Below, in pieces: positions 7,673 through 15,824 of a DNA stretch of 39,311 nt. This DNA comes from Bacteroidota bacterium (GTDB lineage: Bacteria > Bacteroidota > Bacteroidia > Bacteroidales > UBA1715). The stretch is from contig WQTX01000015.1 of assembly GCA_009786075.1 (NCBI GenBank), forward strand, positions 1 through 39,311. Direction: 5' to 3'. Numbering within the stretch: position 1 is the first letter of the stretch; each line of letters begins with the position of its first letter. The translations under genes and the position numbers were made by a program. Under the pieces are notes generated by a model. The model was not told the origin of the DNA and searched no databases. It was given only the letters and a program-made list of their open reading frames with translations.

Positions 7673-8743
7673 ATGGCTAATCCTTTTAAATTTGGTTCTG
7701 TTGTTGATAAAGAATTTTTCACAGACAGAAAAAACGAAACCGAAGAGGTCAAAAATATTTTGAATAGCAGTAATCATCTGATTTTGATAAGTCCTCGCCG
7801 TTTTGGAAAAACGAGTTTGGTGCGTAAAGTTACAAATACGCTCAACAGACCGGTAATTTATCTTGATTTACAGTTGATTACCGATGTTTCTGATTTTGCA
7901 ACACAATTGCTGAAAAAAATACTTAAAATAAATCGTTGGGAAAATATTAAACATTTTTTGACGCATTTTAGAATTGTGCCAACTATTGAACTCAATCCTC
8001 AAACCGATGCTATGGAAGTATCGTTTGCGCCCTCAATGAGCAGCAGTTTTACGGCATTGGAAGACGTGCTGAATTTGATAGAAAAAATCGGCGAAAAAGG
8101 GAAAAAGCCTATCGTAATTTTCGATGAATTTCAAGAAATCACTTCGTTGAGCAAAACGCTTTCAAAACAATTACGAGCTGTTATTCAGCATCATAGCCAT
8201 ATTAATTATGTTTTTTTAGGCAGTATGGAATCTATGATGCGCACAATTTTTGAAACTAAAAAATCGCCGTTTTATCATTTTGGTTATTTAATGACTTTGC
8301 CCAAAATTCCGCAACAGGATTTTTTTGAATATTTACAAACCCGTTTTGAAAGTATTACCGATAAAAGCACCGAAATTTCTTCCGAAATACTCGCTTTTAC
8401 CGACCAGCACCCATATTATACACAGCAACTTGCGTTTTATTGCTGGAATTTTTTGGAGAAAAATAAGTATCAAAGCGCAATGCTTACCGATGTAATTACT
8501 ACCATTATAAACATACACGATACTGATTATGAACGACTTTGGAATACAATAACCAAAACCGACAAAAAAATATTGATAACAATTGCTATGCAAGAAAAAA
8601 TTTCGACAATACCACTCCCCACAAGTACCACATACAGCGGATTAAAACGCTTATTTACACAAGGTTATCTGATAAAAAATGAGTATTACGAACTCGATGA
8701 CCCATTTTTTAGGAAATGGATTGTTGAAAGGAGAAATGTGTGA
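7673..8743 (+). CDS. AAA/STAND ATPase of the archaeal-type ATPase family
   Basis: A 356-residue P-loop ATPase of the archaeal ATPase group (AAA_16/ATPase_2 type). Walker A is PRRFGKTS (residues 41-48) and Walker B is IVIFDEF (147-153). A sensor strand YVFLGSM follows near 183. The C-terminal third looks like a winged helix (KKILITIAMQ...YSGLKRLFTQGYLI). The N-terminal FGSVVDKEFFTDRKNE is typical of the family. The biological role of this family in Bacteroidota is not established; copies are numerous and move between genomes. The gene has its own -7 element and sits alone between the two direct repeats at 7566-7628 and 8768-8830. The whole 1265-bp block therefore looks like a transferable unit. 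The start is the first ATG after the promoter. Confidence 0.88.
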   Translation: MANPFKFGSVVDKEFFTDRKNETEEVKNILNSSNHLILISPRRFGKTSLVRKVTNTLNRPVIYLDLQLITDVSDFATQLLKKILKINRWENIKHFLTHFRIVPTIELNPQTDAMEVSFAPSMSSSFTALEDVLNLIEKIGEKGKKPIVIFDEFQEITSLSKTLSKQLRAVIQHHSHINYVFLGSMESMMRTIFETKKSPFYHFGYLMTLPKIPQQDFFEYLQTRFESITDKSTEISSEILAFTDQHPYYTQQLAFYCWNFLEKNKYQSAMLTDVITTIINIHDTDYERLWNTITKTDKKILITIAMQEKISTIPLPTSTTYSGLKRLFTQGYLIKNEYYELDDPFFRKWIVERRNV

Positions 8744-8767
8744 TTTTTTATTGGAGCAAAAGCCTTG

Positions 8768-8830
8768 TAACACTTGTAATTACTGTGATTGTTGCATTAC
8801 GAAAAATTTCGTTACGAAATTTTTCGTAAT
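8768..8830. repeat. Right 63-bp direct repeat with 35-bp palindrome
   Basis: Partner of 7566-7628, beginning 24 nt after the ATPase stop. Its perfect palindrome is at 8796-8830, with the same 17-bp arms around one T. The arms are identical in both copies while the flanking 28 bp have diverged, so the palindrome is the conserved part. It may also work as a terminator. Confidence 0.9.
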
Positions 8831-8888
8831 GCTTTTTTATGCGTTTTCATTTCCAACTTTACGGCAATAAATTGAGCATATAAAAATT

Positions 8889-8916
8889 AATCACTAATCA
8901 CTAATCACTAATCACT
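8889..8916. repeat. Heptamer array AATCACT x4 upstream of valS
   Basis: Four perfect units of AATCACT end 8 nt before the -7 element at 8925. Same layout as the arrays at 7462, 15089 and 27491. Confidence 0.9.
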
Positions 8917-8924
8917 AAATATTG

Positions 8925-8932
8925 TATTTTTG
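8925..8932 (+). promoter_or_regulatory. valS promoter -7 element
   Basis: TATTTTTG fits TAnnTTTG, 28 nt before the valS ATG, giving a leader of roughly 25 nt. No good -33 TTG is seen; the heptamer array occupies that region. Confidence 0.6.
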
Positions 8933-8960
8933 CCACTTGTAAAAAAATAATTCTTACCCA

Positions 8961-11675
8961 ATGGAAATTCCAGCAAAATATAACTCTGCCGATGTTGAAT
9001 CAAAATGGTATTCATATTGGCTTACGCATAAATTGTTTAGTTCAAAACCCGATGCTCGCGAACCGTTTACGATTGTCATTCCGCCGCCCAATGTTACCGG
9101 TGTGTTGCACATGGGGCACATGTTGAACAATACTATTCAAGATATTTTAATTCGCCGCGCCCGCATGCAAGGCAAAAATGCGTGTTGGGTTCCCGGCACC
9201 GACCATGCAAGTATAGCAACCGAAGCAAAAGTTGTTGCAAAATTAGCTGCCGAAGGTATTCAAAAAACCGACCTTAGCCGTGAAGAATTTTTGCAACACG
9301 CTTGGGAATGGACGCACAAACACGGCGGCATTATTCTCGAACAATTAAAAAAACTTGGGTGTTCGTGCGATTGGGACAGAACCTGTTTTACAATGGACGA
9401 AAAACGTAGCGAAAGTGTACTGAAAGTATTTTGCGATTTGTATGAAAAAGGAAAAATTTACAGAGGTGTTCGTATGGTTAATTGGGACCCGCAGGCATTG
9501 ACCGCCCTTTCGGACGAAGAAGTGATTTATAAAGAGCAGCAGGGAAAAATGTATTATTTGCGTTACCGCATCGTAGAGACGCAATGCATTGCGTCTCTAC
9601 AACCGGAATACGCCATTGTTGCAACAACACGCCCCGAAACAATAATGGGCGACACCGCAATGTGCATTAACCCTAACGACCCGAAAACCGCTCATTTGAA
9701 AGGAAAAAAAGTAATTGTACCGCTTATCAATCGTGAAATTCCTGTGATTGAAGACGATTACGTTGATATGGAATTTGGAACGGGTTGTCTTAAAGTTACA
9801 CCGGCACACGATGTGAACGACTATATGCTCGGCGAAAAATATAATTTGCCGTCAATCGACATTTTTAATGATAATGGTACTTTGAACGAAAACGGCGCAA
9901 TGTATGCTGGCATGGACAGGTTTGATTGTAAAAAACAAATTGAAAAAGATTTGGAAGAAGCCGGATTGTTGGAAAAAGTAGAGCCGTACACCAATAAAGT
10001 AGGTTTTTCGGAACGTACGCACGTTGCCATTGAGCCAAAACTTTCCATGCAATGGTTTTTGAAAATGGAAGAATTGGCAAAACCTGCGCTCGAAAACGTA
10101 GAAAACGATACCATTAGATTTTACCCCGAAAAATTCAAAAACACCTATCGCCATTGGATGACGAGTATTAAAGATTGGTGCATCAGCCGCCAATTGTGGT
10201 GGGGACATCAAATTCCGGCGTGGTATATAGAAGCTCGCGCCGATTTGCAATCGGTGCGTAAAAATAACGGCACGGATTACAAATCCGCGCCAGCGGCAAA
10301 GAATTACGGTTTCGTTGTTGCCGAAAACGAACAAAAAGCGCGAGAAAAAGCAATCGAAAAATTCCCCGAATTAAAAAATATGGAATTTTCGTTAAAACAA
10401 GACGAAGACTGCCTCGACACATGGTTTTCATCGTGGTTGTGGCCTATTTCGGTTTTCGACGGAATTAACAATCCCGATAACGAAGAAATCAACTATTATT
10501 ATCCAACAAACGACCTTGTAACGGGTCCCGATATTATTTTCTTTTGGGTGGCTCGCATGATTATGTCGGGTTATGAATATCGCCAAAAGGAATGTTTTAG
10601 AAATGTGTATTTTACCGGAATTGTACGCGATAAATTGGGTAGAAAAATGAGTAAACAATTGGGCAATTCGCCCGAACCGCTTGAATTGATTGAAAAATAC
10701 GGTGCCGATGGCGTGCGTATGGGTATGATGCTTGCTGCGCCTGCGGGAAATGATATTCATTTCGATGAAGCATTGTGTGAACAGGGACGAAATTTTTCAA
10801 GTAAGATTTGGAATGCTTTTAGGTTGGTAAAAGGTTGGGAAGTAGATTATTTTCAAGAAGATGGTTATATGCCTAAAGTAGATATTATTGCGTCAAATTG
10901 GTTTGAAAGCATTTTAATTCAGGCAGAAAAAGATATTAATGATTTGTTCTCAAAATACAGATTATCAGAGGCATTAACATTAATTTACAAACTGTTTTGG
11001 GACGATTTCTGTTCGTGGTATCTGGAAATAATAAAACCCGAATACGGCAAACCTGCTAATGAGTTTACTTATGATTGTGTGATTGAATTTTTTGAAGAAT
11101 TGTTAAAACTTTTGCACCCGTTTATGCCTTTTATTACCGAAGAACTGTATCACGCTTTAGAAGAGCGACCGGAAGGAGAAAGCATACTGTTTGCCCAAAT
11201 GAGAAAATACGAGGTTTTTGATTTGAAAATTTTAAATGATTTTGAAACCGTCAAAGAAATTATAACCAATATCCGCAATATTCGCGCCTCAAAAAATATT
11301 TCACCAAAAGAAAAATTAAAGTTACAAATCACAGGCGAACATAATGCAGAATATAACGATGTAATTATAAAATTGGCAAATGTAGAAATTGAAAATGTAA
11401 GCGAAAAATCCGCAGGCGCAGTTTCTTTCCTTGTCGGCACGACCGAATACGCTGTTCCGCTCGGAAATTTGATAAATGCCGAAGAAGAAATCGCCAAAAT
11501 AGAAACTGAAATAAAATATTTGGAAGGCTTTTTGAAATCGGTTACAGCAAAATTGAGCAACGAAAAATTTGTTGCCAATGCCAAACCGGAAATCGTTGAA
11601 AATGAGCGCAAAAAACAAGCTGATACTCTTGAAAAAATTGAAGTTTTGGAAAAACGATTGAAAAATTTACAATAA
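8961..11675 (+). CDS. valS: Valyl-tRNA synthetase with two repeat-derived insertions
   Basis: A 904-residue class I enzyme that charges tRNA-Val with valine. The HIGH-type motif is in [12 protein letters not shown] (about residues 43-54). The editing domain motif TTRPET is near 220. KMSKQ (562-566) replaces KMSKS, as is common in Bacteroidota. A C-terminal coiled-coil arm spans about 835-904. Two segments are encoded by palindromic DNA. One is VETQCIASL (205-213), just before the editing-site TTRPET. The other is about 22 residues around [12 protein letters not shown] (425-446), at a point where ordinary ValRS has a short loop after IPAWY. Both keep the frame and the rest is intact, so the enzyme is presumably active with decorated surface loops. 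The start is the first ATG after the -7 element. Confidence 0.97.
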   Translation: MEIPAKYNSADVESKWYSYWLTHKLFSSKPDAREPFTIVIPPPNVTGVLHMGHMLNNTIQDILIRRARMQGKNACWVPGTDHASIATEAKVVAKLAAEGIQKTDLSREEFLQHAWEWTHKHGGIILEQLKKLGCSCDWDRTCFTMDEKRSESVLKVFCDLYEKGKIYRGVRMVNWDPQALTALSDEEVIYKEQQGKMYYLRYRIVETQCIASLQPEYAIVATTRPETIMGDTAMCINPNDPKTAHLKGKKVIVPLINREIPVIEDDYVDMEFGTGCLKVTPAHDVNDYMLGEKYNLPSIDIFNDNGTLNENGAMYAGMDRFDCKKQIEKDLEEAGLLEKVEPYTNKVGFSERTHVAIEPKLSMQWFLKMEELAKPALENVENDTIRFYPEKFKNTYRHWMTSIKDWCISRQLWWGHQIPAWYIEARADLQSVRKNNGTDYKSAPAAKNYGFVVAENEQKAREKAIEKFPELKNMEFSLKQDEDCLDTWFSSWLWPISVFDGINNPDNEEINYYYPTNDLVTGPDIIFFWVARMIMSGYEYRQKECFRNVYFTGIVRDKLGRKMSKQLGNSPEPLELIEKYGADGVRMGMMLAAPAGNDIHFDEALCEQGRNFSSKIWNAFRLVKGWEVDYFQEDGYMPKVDIIASNWFESILIQAEKDINDLFSKYRLSEALTLIYKLFWDDFCSWYLEIIKPEYGKPANEFTYDCVIEFFEELLKLLHPFMPFITEELYHALEERPEGESILFAQMRKYEVFDLKILNDFETVKEIITNIRNIRASKNISPKEKLKLQITGEHNAEYNDVIIKLANVEIENVSEKSAGAVSFLVGTTEYAVPLGNLINAEEEIAKIETEIKYLEGFLKSVTAKLSNEKFVANAKPEIVENERKKQADTLEKIEVLEKRLKNLQ
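9573..9600. repeat. Perfect 28-bp palindrome inside valS
   Basis: Half-site GTAGAGACGCAATG followed directly by its reverse complement. It is a known type of dispersed palindrome (GTAGAGACGCAATGC family) in bacterial genomes. It starts exactly on a codon boundary of valS and is read as VETQCIASL. Confidence 0.9.
10233..10297. repeat. 65-bp double-palindrome element inside valS
   Basis: Two 21-bp arms, GCGCCGATTTGCAATCGGTG and its near reverse complement ending AAATCCGCGC, surround a short spacer. Each arm is itself a dyad (CCGATTTGCAATCGG; CGGATTACAAATCCG). Translated text of the type RADLQSV...DYKSA recurs in many Bacteroidota proteins. Here it is read in frame as residues 425-446 of ValRS. 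Confidence 0.85.
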
Positions 11676-11689
11676 AAACTTATTGGACA

Positions 11690-11722
11690 AACTTTTCCAA
11701 AGTTCAAAACTTTGGAAAAGTT
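11690..11722. terminator. Hairpin after valS
   Basis: Perfect 15-bp arms AACTTTTCCAAAGTT and AACTTTGGAAAAGTT around CAA, 14 nt after the valS stop. No long T-run follows. It could be a terminator or another dispersed palindrome, since this sequence type recurs in Bacteroidota. Confidence 0.6.
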
Positions 11723-11748
11723 GCAAAATAAGAAATTGATATAAGAAC

Positions 11749-12288
11749 ATGAAGAAACCAATCCAAATATTTCAAGCACAAGCCGAACACGAAAAATATG
11801 CGCAAGCAATTTCCGACTTAATTTTCGAGGCATCGCAAGCAAAAGATTCGGGACTTGCGCAACGCTCGCCCGAATATATTCTTAAAAAAATGCTTGAAGG
11901 CAAGGCGGTAATTGCACTTGCCACCAACAATGAAATTGCCGGATTTGTGTATATTGATACGTGGCAACAGGGCGCATTTGTGGCAACTTCGGGTTTGATT
12001 GTCAATCCTGCCTATCGTGGACTTGGGCTTGCCACAGAATTGAAAAAAGAAGCATTTTTACTTGCCCGAAAATTATTTCCGCAAGCAAAAATATTTGGAC
12101 TTACCACCAGCGAAGCCGTTATGAAAATCAATCACGATTTGGGTTATCGAAATGCAAGTTACGATGAACTTACTACCGACGATGGTTTTTGGAAAGGTTG
12201 CGAAAGTTGTGTTAACTACGAAATACTTAAAAATAACAATAGAAACGAATGTTTGTGTACCGGTATGATTTTCACTCCTGAGGAATAA
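11749..12288 (+). CDS. Arginine-pathway GNAT acetyltransferase (N-acetylglutamate synthase candidate)
   Basis: A 179-residue GNAT enzyme using acetyl-CoA. The acetyl-CoA binding loop is R90-G-L-G-L-A95 after SGLIVNPAY. The rest closely resembles the acetyltransferase found beside argG in Bacteroidota arginine operons, including FGLTTSEAVMKINHDLGY (about 116-133) and the Cys-rich C-terminal signature CESCVNYEIL...CLCTGM. That protein is thought to act as N-acetylglutamate synthase. Here it is about 4.3 kb from argG and on the other strand. Neither a TAnnTTTG promoter nor a strong ribosome binding site is visible in the 26 nt after the valS hairpin, so read-through from valS is possible. The GNAT class is secure; the substrate is inferred. 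Confidence 0.85.
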   Translation: MKKPIQIFQAQAEHEKYAQAISDLIFEASQAKDSGLAQRSPEYILKKMLEGKAVIALATNNEIAGFVYIDTWQQGAFVATSGLIVNPAYRGLGLATELKKEAFLLARKLFPQAKIFGLTTSEAVMKINHDLGYRNASYDELTTDDGFWKGCESCVNYEILKNNNRNECLCTGMIFTPEE

Positions 12289-12324
12289 TACCAAAGTGAT
12301 TTATATTTCATTTCAAAACAACAA

Positions 12325-12420
12325 TGGATTGCTTCGCTCCGCTCGCAATGACGCTCTTTCGAGAGTTAGCGCAGAACAACAAAAGAGCGTCATTGCGAGG
12401 AGGTACGACGAAGCAATCCA
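12325..12420. repeat. Dispersed palindromic element, GATTGCTTCG family, copy 2
   Basis: TGGATTGCTTCG...CGCAATGACG at the left and CGTCATTGCGAGG...CGAAGCAATCCA at the right. Flanking TTATATTTCAT (12301-12311) and ATGAAATATAA (12422-12432) are also inverted, so the symmetric unit may span 12301-12432. It separates the GNAT gene from the convergent AlbA_2 gene. Confidence 0.88.
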
Positions 12421-12473
12421 GTATGAAATATAATTCATTTTGGAATAAAATGCGAGGGAGTTTGAAATTCCCG

Positions 12474-13439
12474 TTAGTTTCCAAAAAGTTCCGGCAAGTC
12501 CCCCTGAGGGGGATTTAGGGGGCTGTGTTCCACAGTAAAATCCCCATACTCCAATTGTTTGTTTTTGAACAACAAAAGTTCTTTACATTTGTAAGTGCGA
12601 GTGTGTGTGCCGGTGCTGAAAAATAATGTTATGCCAATTTCGCCATCGGCAAAAGTGCTGTAATTCTGCGCATTGAGTATAAGGTGTGCTTCGGCAACGC
12701 TTGCAAGTTCGTTTTGAAACAACGGCGATTTGTGGAAAATACTAAATATGGAGCAACCATTTTCAAAACGTGAGAAATGGTTTTGCAATGAATCGAAATT
12801 GGTATTGACAAGAGCCGTTGGAATTGAAATTTCGACTTTAAAAAACCGTTCCACGCAGGCACTCGTGTTTTTTACCGAAAAACGAGGGTAAAAATTTACA
12901 TAATTGAATTTTCCGCCTGCGGTAATTGGAATACCGTTGGTGTTGAGAATGGAATATAGCTCAATTTCGCTACGATTGCCGCGTTGGTAGGCATTACGAA
13001 TTTCATATTCTTCCATAAGCAACTGCTTGTTTTCCACACGTTTGTAATACAGATAATTACAACTTTGATGTGGAGCTTTGCTGCTTTGCGGAATGTGAAT
13101 ACCTATAATATAATCTGTTTCGGAAACAGCAATTTTTTCAATAGAAACATTCGGAATTTCGGGAAAAATAGCGGTTTTGCAAAGTACGTGCAGCCATTCG
13201 TAGGCTTTCGGGTTTTGAATAGGAGTGAGTTGTTTTGCAATTTTGCGGGTAGCGGCTATACCTATAAATATAGTGCCGCCTTGCGAATTTGCCATTGCCG
13301 AAATAAGATTTGCAAAAAACAATTGCTGCCGTTCGCCGCACTGTGCTATTTCTTTGGCAGGCACAAAGGCTAACTGTGAATTTTCTTTTAATCGAAATTC
13401 AAAAATGTTGGAAAGACTTTTGGCGGTGTTGGTTATCAT
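12474..13439 (-). CDS. AlbA_2/Schlafen-type (divergent AAA-4) protein
   Basis: A 321-residue protein when started at the ATG at 13439. A longer in-frame start at 13496 would add 19 residues encoded by the palindromic repeat, so I reject it. The N-terminal half fits the Schlafen AlbA_2 domain: an FEFRLKE strand, LISAMANSQGGTIFIGI (about 45-61), and YYKRVENKQLLMEEYEIRNAY (about 150-170), which is the domain's usual end. Such proteins bind nucleic acid and often act as regulators or in defence; the exact role is unknown. The second half is unassigned. The C-terminal tail SPLNPPQGDLPELFGN is encoded by a CCCCCTAAATCCCC-type repeat (12497-12524), so the original stop was probably lost. It lies downstream of mgtE on the same strand, with a repeat between them. 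Confidence 0.75.
   Translation of the reverse strand: MITNTAKSLSNIFEFRLKENSQLAFVPAKEIAQCGERQQLFFANLISAMANSQGGTIFIGIAATRKIAKQLTPIQNPKAYEWLHVLCKTAIFPEIPNVSIEKIAVSETDYIIGIHIPQSSKAPHQSCNYLYYKRVENKQLLMEEYEIRNAYQRGNRSEIELYSILNTNGIPITAGGKFNYVNFYPRFSVKNTSACVERFFKVEISIPTALVNTNFDSLQNHFSRFENGCSIFSIFHKSPLFQNELASVAEAHLILNAQNYSTFADGEIGITLFFSTGTHTRTYKCKELLLFKNKQLEYGDFTVEHSPLNPPQGDLPELFGN
12497..12524. repeat. CCCCCTAAATCCCC-type repeat, copy 1
   Basis: On the minus strand it reads AGCCCCCTAAATCCCCCT, then CAGGGGGACT. A near-identical copy lies at 36445-36475. This copy encodes the tail of the AlbA_2 protein. A perfect CTGTG-TTC-CACAG hairpin follows directly on the plus strand. Confidence 0.8.
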
Positions 13440-13453
13440 AGTTGAATTAATTA

Positions 13454-13517
13454 TGGATTGCTTCGTTCCTCGCAATGACGCTCTTTTGTACGTCATTGCG
13501 AGGAACGAAGCAATCCA
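13454..13517. repeat. Dispersed palindromic element, GATTGCTTCG family, copy 3
   Basis: The most compact copy. Arms of about 26 bp (TGGATTGCTTCGTTCCTCGC... and its reverse complement) sit around a short CTCTTTTGTA centre. It sits 15 bp upstream of the AlbA_2 start. Confidence 0.9.
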
Positions 13518-13554
13518 AGTTTTTAGATAATGCGATAATAATTATTTTTCATAC

Positions 13555-14943
13555 TTATAATAGTTTTCCCGTCAAAAATAAAACAGCTATTGAAAAATAA
13601 ATAACTAAACCCGTAACGTCTACACACGTAGCAACAAACGGAGCCGATGCAGTGGCAGGGTCTAATTTAAGTCGTTTCAATAAAAATGGAATCATAGAGC
13701 CTACAAATGTTCCCCATAGTACAATGAAAACTAACGATGCCGAAACACTAAGACTTATCCACAGCCAAAATTCGCCATAGTCGTACAAGCCTGTTGTTTG
13801 CCAAATAAACACACGGAAAAGTCCGATAATGCCAAGAATTGAACCCAAAATTAAACCGGTTAATAATTCTTTACGCATCACGTACCACCAACTTTTTACA
13901 TTCAATTCGCCCAAAGCAAGCGAACGAATAATAATTGATGCCGCTTGCGAGCCGGAATTTCCGCCACTTGAAATAATCAAAGGAATAAATAAGGCGAGCA
14001 TTAAGGCTTTTTCTAATTCTGCCTCGAAAAAAGTCATTGCCGAAGCGGTAAGTAATTGCCCGAAAAATAGAATGATAAGCCAACCTGCACGTTTTTTCAC
14101 CATTTCAATAAGCGATGTTTTTGTATATGCCAAATCCAATTCTGCGGCACCCCCGAATTTCTGGAAGTCTTCGGTACTTTCCTGTTCTTGTACGTCCATT
14201 ACGTCGTCTACCGTAACAATGCCGAGCAGTGTGCCGTCGCTTGCCGTAACAGGCAAAGCCACACGGTCTTGGTCGGCAAAAACTTTTACCGCCACCTCTT
14301 GGTCGTCGTAGGCATTGAGCGAAACGAAACGAGAGTCGATAAGTTCCGAAATGGCTTTGTCGAGCGGCGCCAAAATGATTTCCCGAATTTTAATATCATC
14401 AATCAATCTCCATTGATTATCAACAATATAAATAACATTCAGCGTTTCGGAATCATGCCCAAATTTGCGAATGTGTTCCAACGCTTGTTGCACAGTATAG
14501 TGCGGTTTTATGGCAACATATTCGGGCGTCATCAAGCGCCCGATACTTTCTTCGGGGTAGCCCAAAAGTCGCGTAGCAATTTCACGTTCCTCTTTCGAGA
14601 GCATTTGCATCAATCGTTGACACACCGTTCCGGGCAATTCTTCAAAAAAAGCAGTACGGTCGTCGGGGTCAAGGTCGTTGAGCAAACCGGTAAGTTTGTG
14701 TACATTGCTTGCCAAACCTTCAATAATATCTTCTTGCGTTTCGTAAGTCAGGTATTGAAAGGTTTCTTTTGCCGGCATTCTCGACAAAAGCCGGAATACA
14801 ATAATTTGCGAATTTTTGGGAAGTTTTTCAATAAATCCGGCAATTTGAATAGGTCCAAAATCCACCAATTCCGCTTTGAGCGTTTTCCAGCGCTTACCTT
14901 CAATAAGTTCTGTAAAATGAGCCGGTATTTCTAATTCGTTCAT
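13555..14943 (-). CDS. mgtE: MgtE magnesium transporter
   Basis: This inner-membrane Mg2+ channel of 462 residues starts at the ATG at 14943 (MNELEIPAHF). A start 14 codons upstream, at 14985, would overlap the promoter. Domains are in the usual order: an N-terminal superhelical MgtE_N domain (about 15-130), two CBS domains (about 135-260, including RLMTPEYVAI and LPVTASDGTLLGIVTVDDVMD), a plug helix, and a five-helix membrane domain (about 290-460) with the conserved GGNSGSQAASI. The CBS domains sense cytosolic Mg2+ and close the channel. It has its own promoter at 14983-15011 and diverges from the LysE-family gene. Confidence 0.96.
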   Translation of the reverse strand: MNELEIPAHFTELIEGKRWKTLKAELVDFGPIQIAGFIEKLPKNSQIIVFRLLSRMPAKETFQYLTYETQEDIIEGLASNVHKLTGLLNDLDPDDRTAFFEELPGTVCQRLMQMLSKEEREIATRLLGYPEESIGRLMTPEYVAIKPHYTVQQALEHIRKFGHDSETLNVIYIVDNQWRLIDDIKIREIILAPLDKAISELIDSRFVSLNAYDDQEVAVKVFADQDRVALPVTASDGTLLGIVTVDDVMDVQEQESTEDFQKFGGAAELDLAYTKTSLIEMVKKRAGWLIILFFGQLLTASAMTFFEAELEKALMLALFIPLIISSGGNSGSQAASIIIRSLALGELNVKSWWYVMRKELLTGLILGSILGIIGLFRVFIWQTTGLYDYGEFWLWISLSVSASLVFIVLWGTFVGSMIPFLLKRLKLDPATASAPFVATCVDVTGLVIYFSIAVLFLTGKLL

Positions 14944-14982
14944 ACAGAATTGATGTTTGTTTTGTACTATGTTTCTTGCTCG

Positions 14983-15011
14983 CAAAGGTAATTTTTTTTT
15001 TCTCTGTGCAA
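14983..15011 (-). promoter_or_regulatory. mgtE promoter with -33 and -7 elements
   Basis: On the minus strand TTG (15009-15011) and TACCTTTG (14983-14990) are separated by 18 nt, the normal Bacteroidota spacing. This is one of the two most complete promoters seen in the window. Confidence 0.7.
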
Positions 15012-15088
15012 GTGATATGGGAGTTTTTTTTACGATGACAACCGTATTAGGAATTAAGGAACAGGAATTAAGGATTAGGAAAAAAAAT

Positions 15089-15130
15089 AATCATTAATCA
15101 CTAATCATTAATAATTAAAGTGTACTTTTG
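15089..15130 (+). promoter_or_regulatory. Heptamer array and -7 element before the LysE-family gene
   Basis: Four 7-bp units (AATCATT, AATCACT, AATCATT, AATAATT; 15089-15116) end 6 nt before TACTTTTG (15123-15130). Only 4 nt separate that element from the ATG at 15135. With the usual distance from the -7 element, transcription would begin at or next to the start codon, predicting a leaderless mRNA. Confidence 0.6.
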
Positions 15131-15134
15131 CCCT

Positions 15135-15824
15135 ATGATTGCAAGTATTTTAATAGAAGGTTTTATCATTGGCATTATTGTTTCCATTCCCTTGGGACCA
15201 ATAGGTGTGCTGTGCATTCAACGCACGTTGTTGCAAGGTCGCAATTCGGGATTTGTGTCGGGTATTGGGGCTGCCACTGCCGATTCGTCGTTTGCATTTA
15301 TTGCCGGATTTGGGCTTTCGTTTATTGCCGATTTTTTTCAAAAGCAACATTTTTTTATTATGCTTGCCGGAGCTGTGGTGCTTATTATTCTTGGGCTTCG
15401 TTTGTTTTTTACCAATACCATAAAACAAGTGCGCCGCTATAGAAATCCGCAAAAATCCAATCCTTTTTCCGATTTCTTTTCGGTTTTTGGGCTCACGTTT
15501 TCCAATCCGGTAACAATTCTCTTTTTTGGTTTGGTTTTTACAAGTTTGGGACTTGTAAAAAATAATATTTTTCACACGCTTACCATAGTTGGCGGTGTAT
15601 TTTTGGGAGCTTGCACGTGGTGGTTTATTTTGGTTTCGTTGGTTTCGGCGTTTCGCAATTTATTCAAACTGCGAGTGATTTTTTGGATAAACAAAGCAGC
15701 CGGAATTTTAATCGTGTGTTTTGGTTTTTTTGCCATTTACAATGCGTTTTTTCCGGTAACTACCAAGCAGGTTGAAAGTCAAATAAAATTATTGCAAAAA
15801 ACTAACCAAGTAGTACCGCACTAA
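15135..15824 (+). CDS. LysE-family amino acid exporter
   Basis: A 229-residue inner-membrane protein of the LysE/RhtB translocator family, which exports amino acids or related small molecules. It has the family start: a first membrane helix followed by SIPLGPIGVLCIQRTLLQGR (about 17-36) and then GxGAATADS (about 43-51). About six hydrophobic helices are visible. The ORF can be opened earlier at GTG 15120, but that codon lies before and within the promoter, so ATG 15135 is chosen. The stop TAA shares its last A with the mnmE ATG, so the two genes are translationally coupled. The substrate is unknown. Confidence 0.9.
   Translation: MIASILIEGFIIGIIVSIPLGPIGVLCIQRTLLQGRNSGFVSGIGAATADSSFAFIAGFGLSFIADFFQKQHFFIMLAGAVVLIILGLRLFFTNTIKQVRRYRNPQKSNPFSDFFSVFGLTFSNPVTILFFGLVFTSLGLVKNNIFHTLTIVGGVFLGACTWWFILVSLVSAFRNLFKLRVIFWINKAAGILIVCFGFFAIYNAFFPVTTKQVESQIKLLQKTNQVVPH

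Noticed and set aside
7673-8743. Transposase or insertion sequence between the direct repeats
   Set aside because: The protein has ATPase motifs but no DDE, HUH or tyrosine recombinase motif, and there are no target duplications at the outer edges that I can see.
11150-11842. 230-residue minus-strand ORF over the valS end
   Set aside because: Antisense shadow of valS and the GNAT start; low-complexity translation with no domain.
14188-14934. 248-residue plus-strand ORF inside mgtE
   Set aside because: Antisense shadow of a clear MgtE; no domain or promoter.
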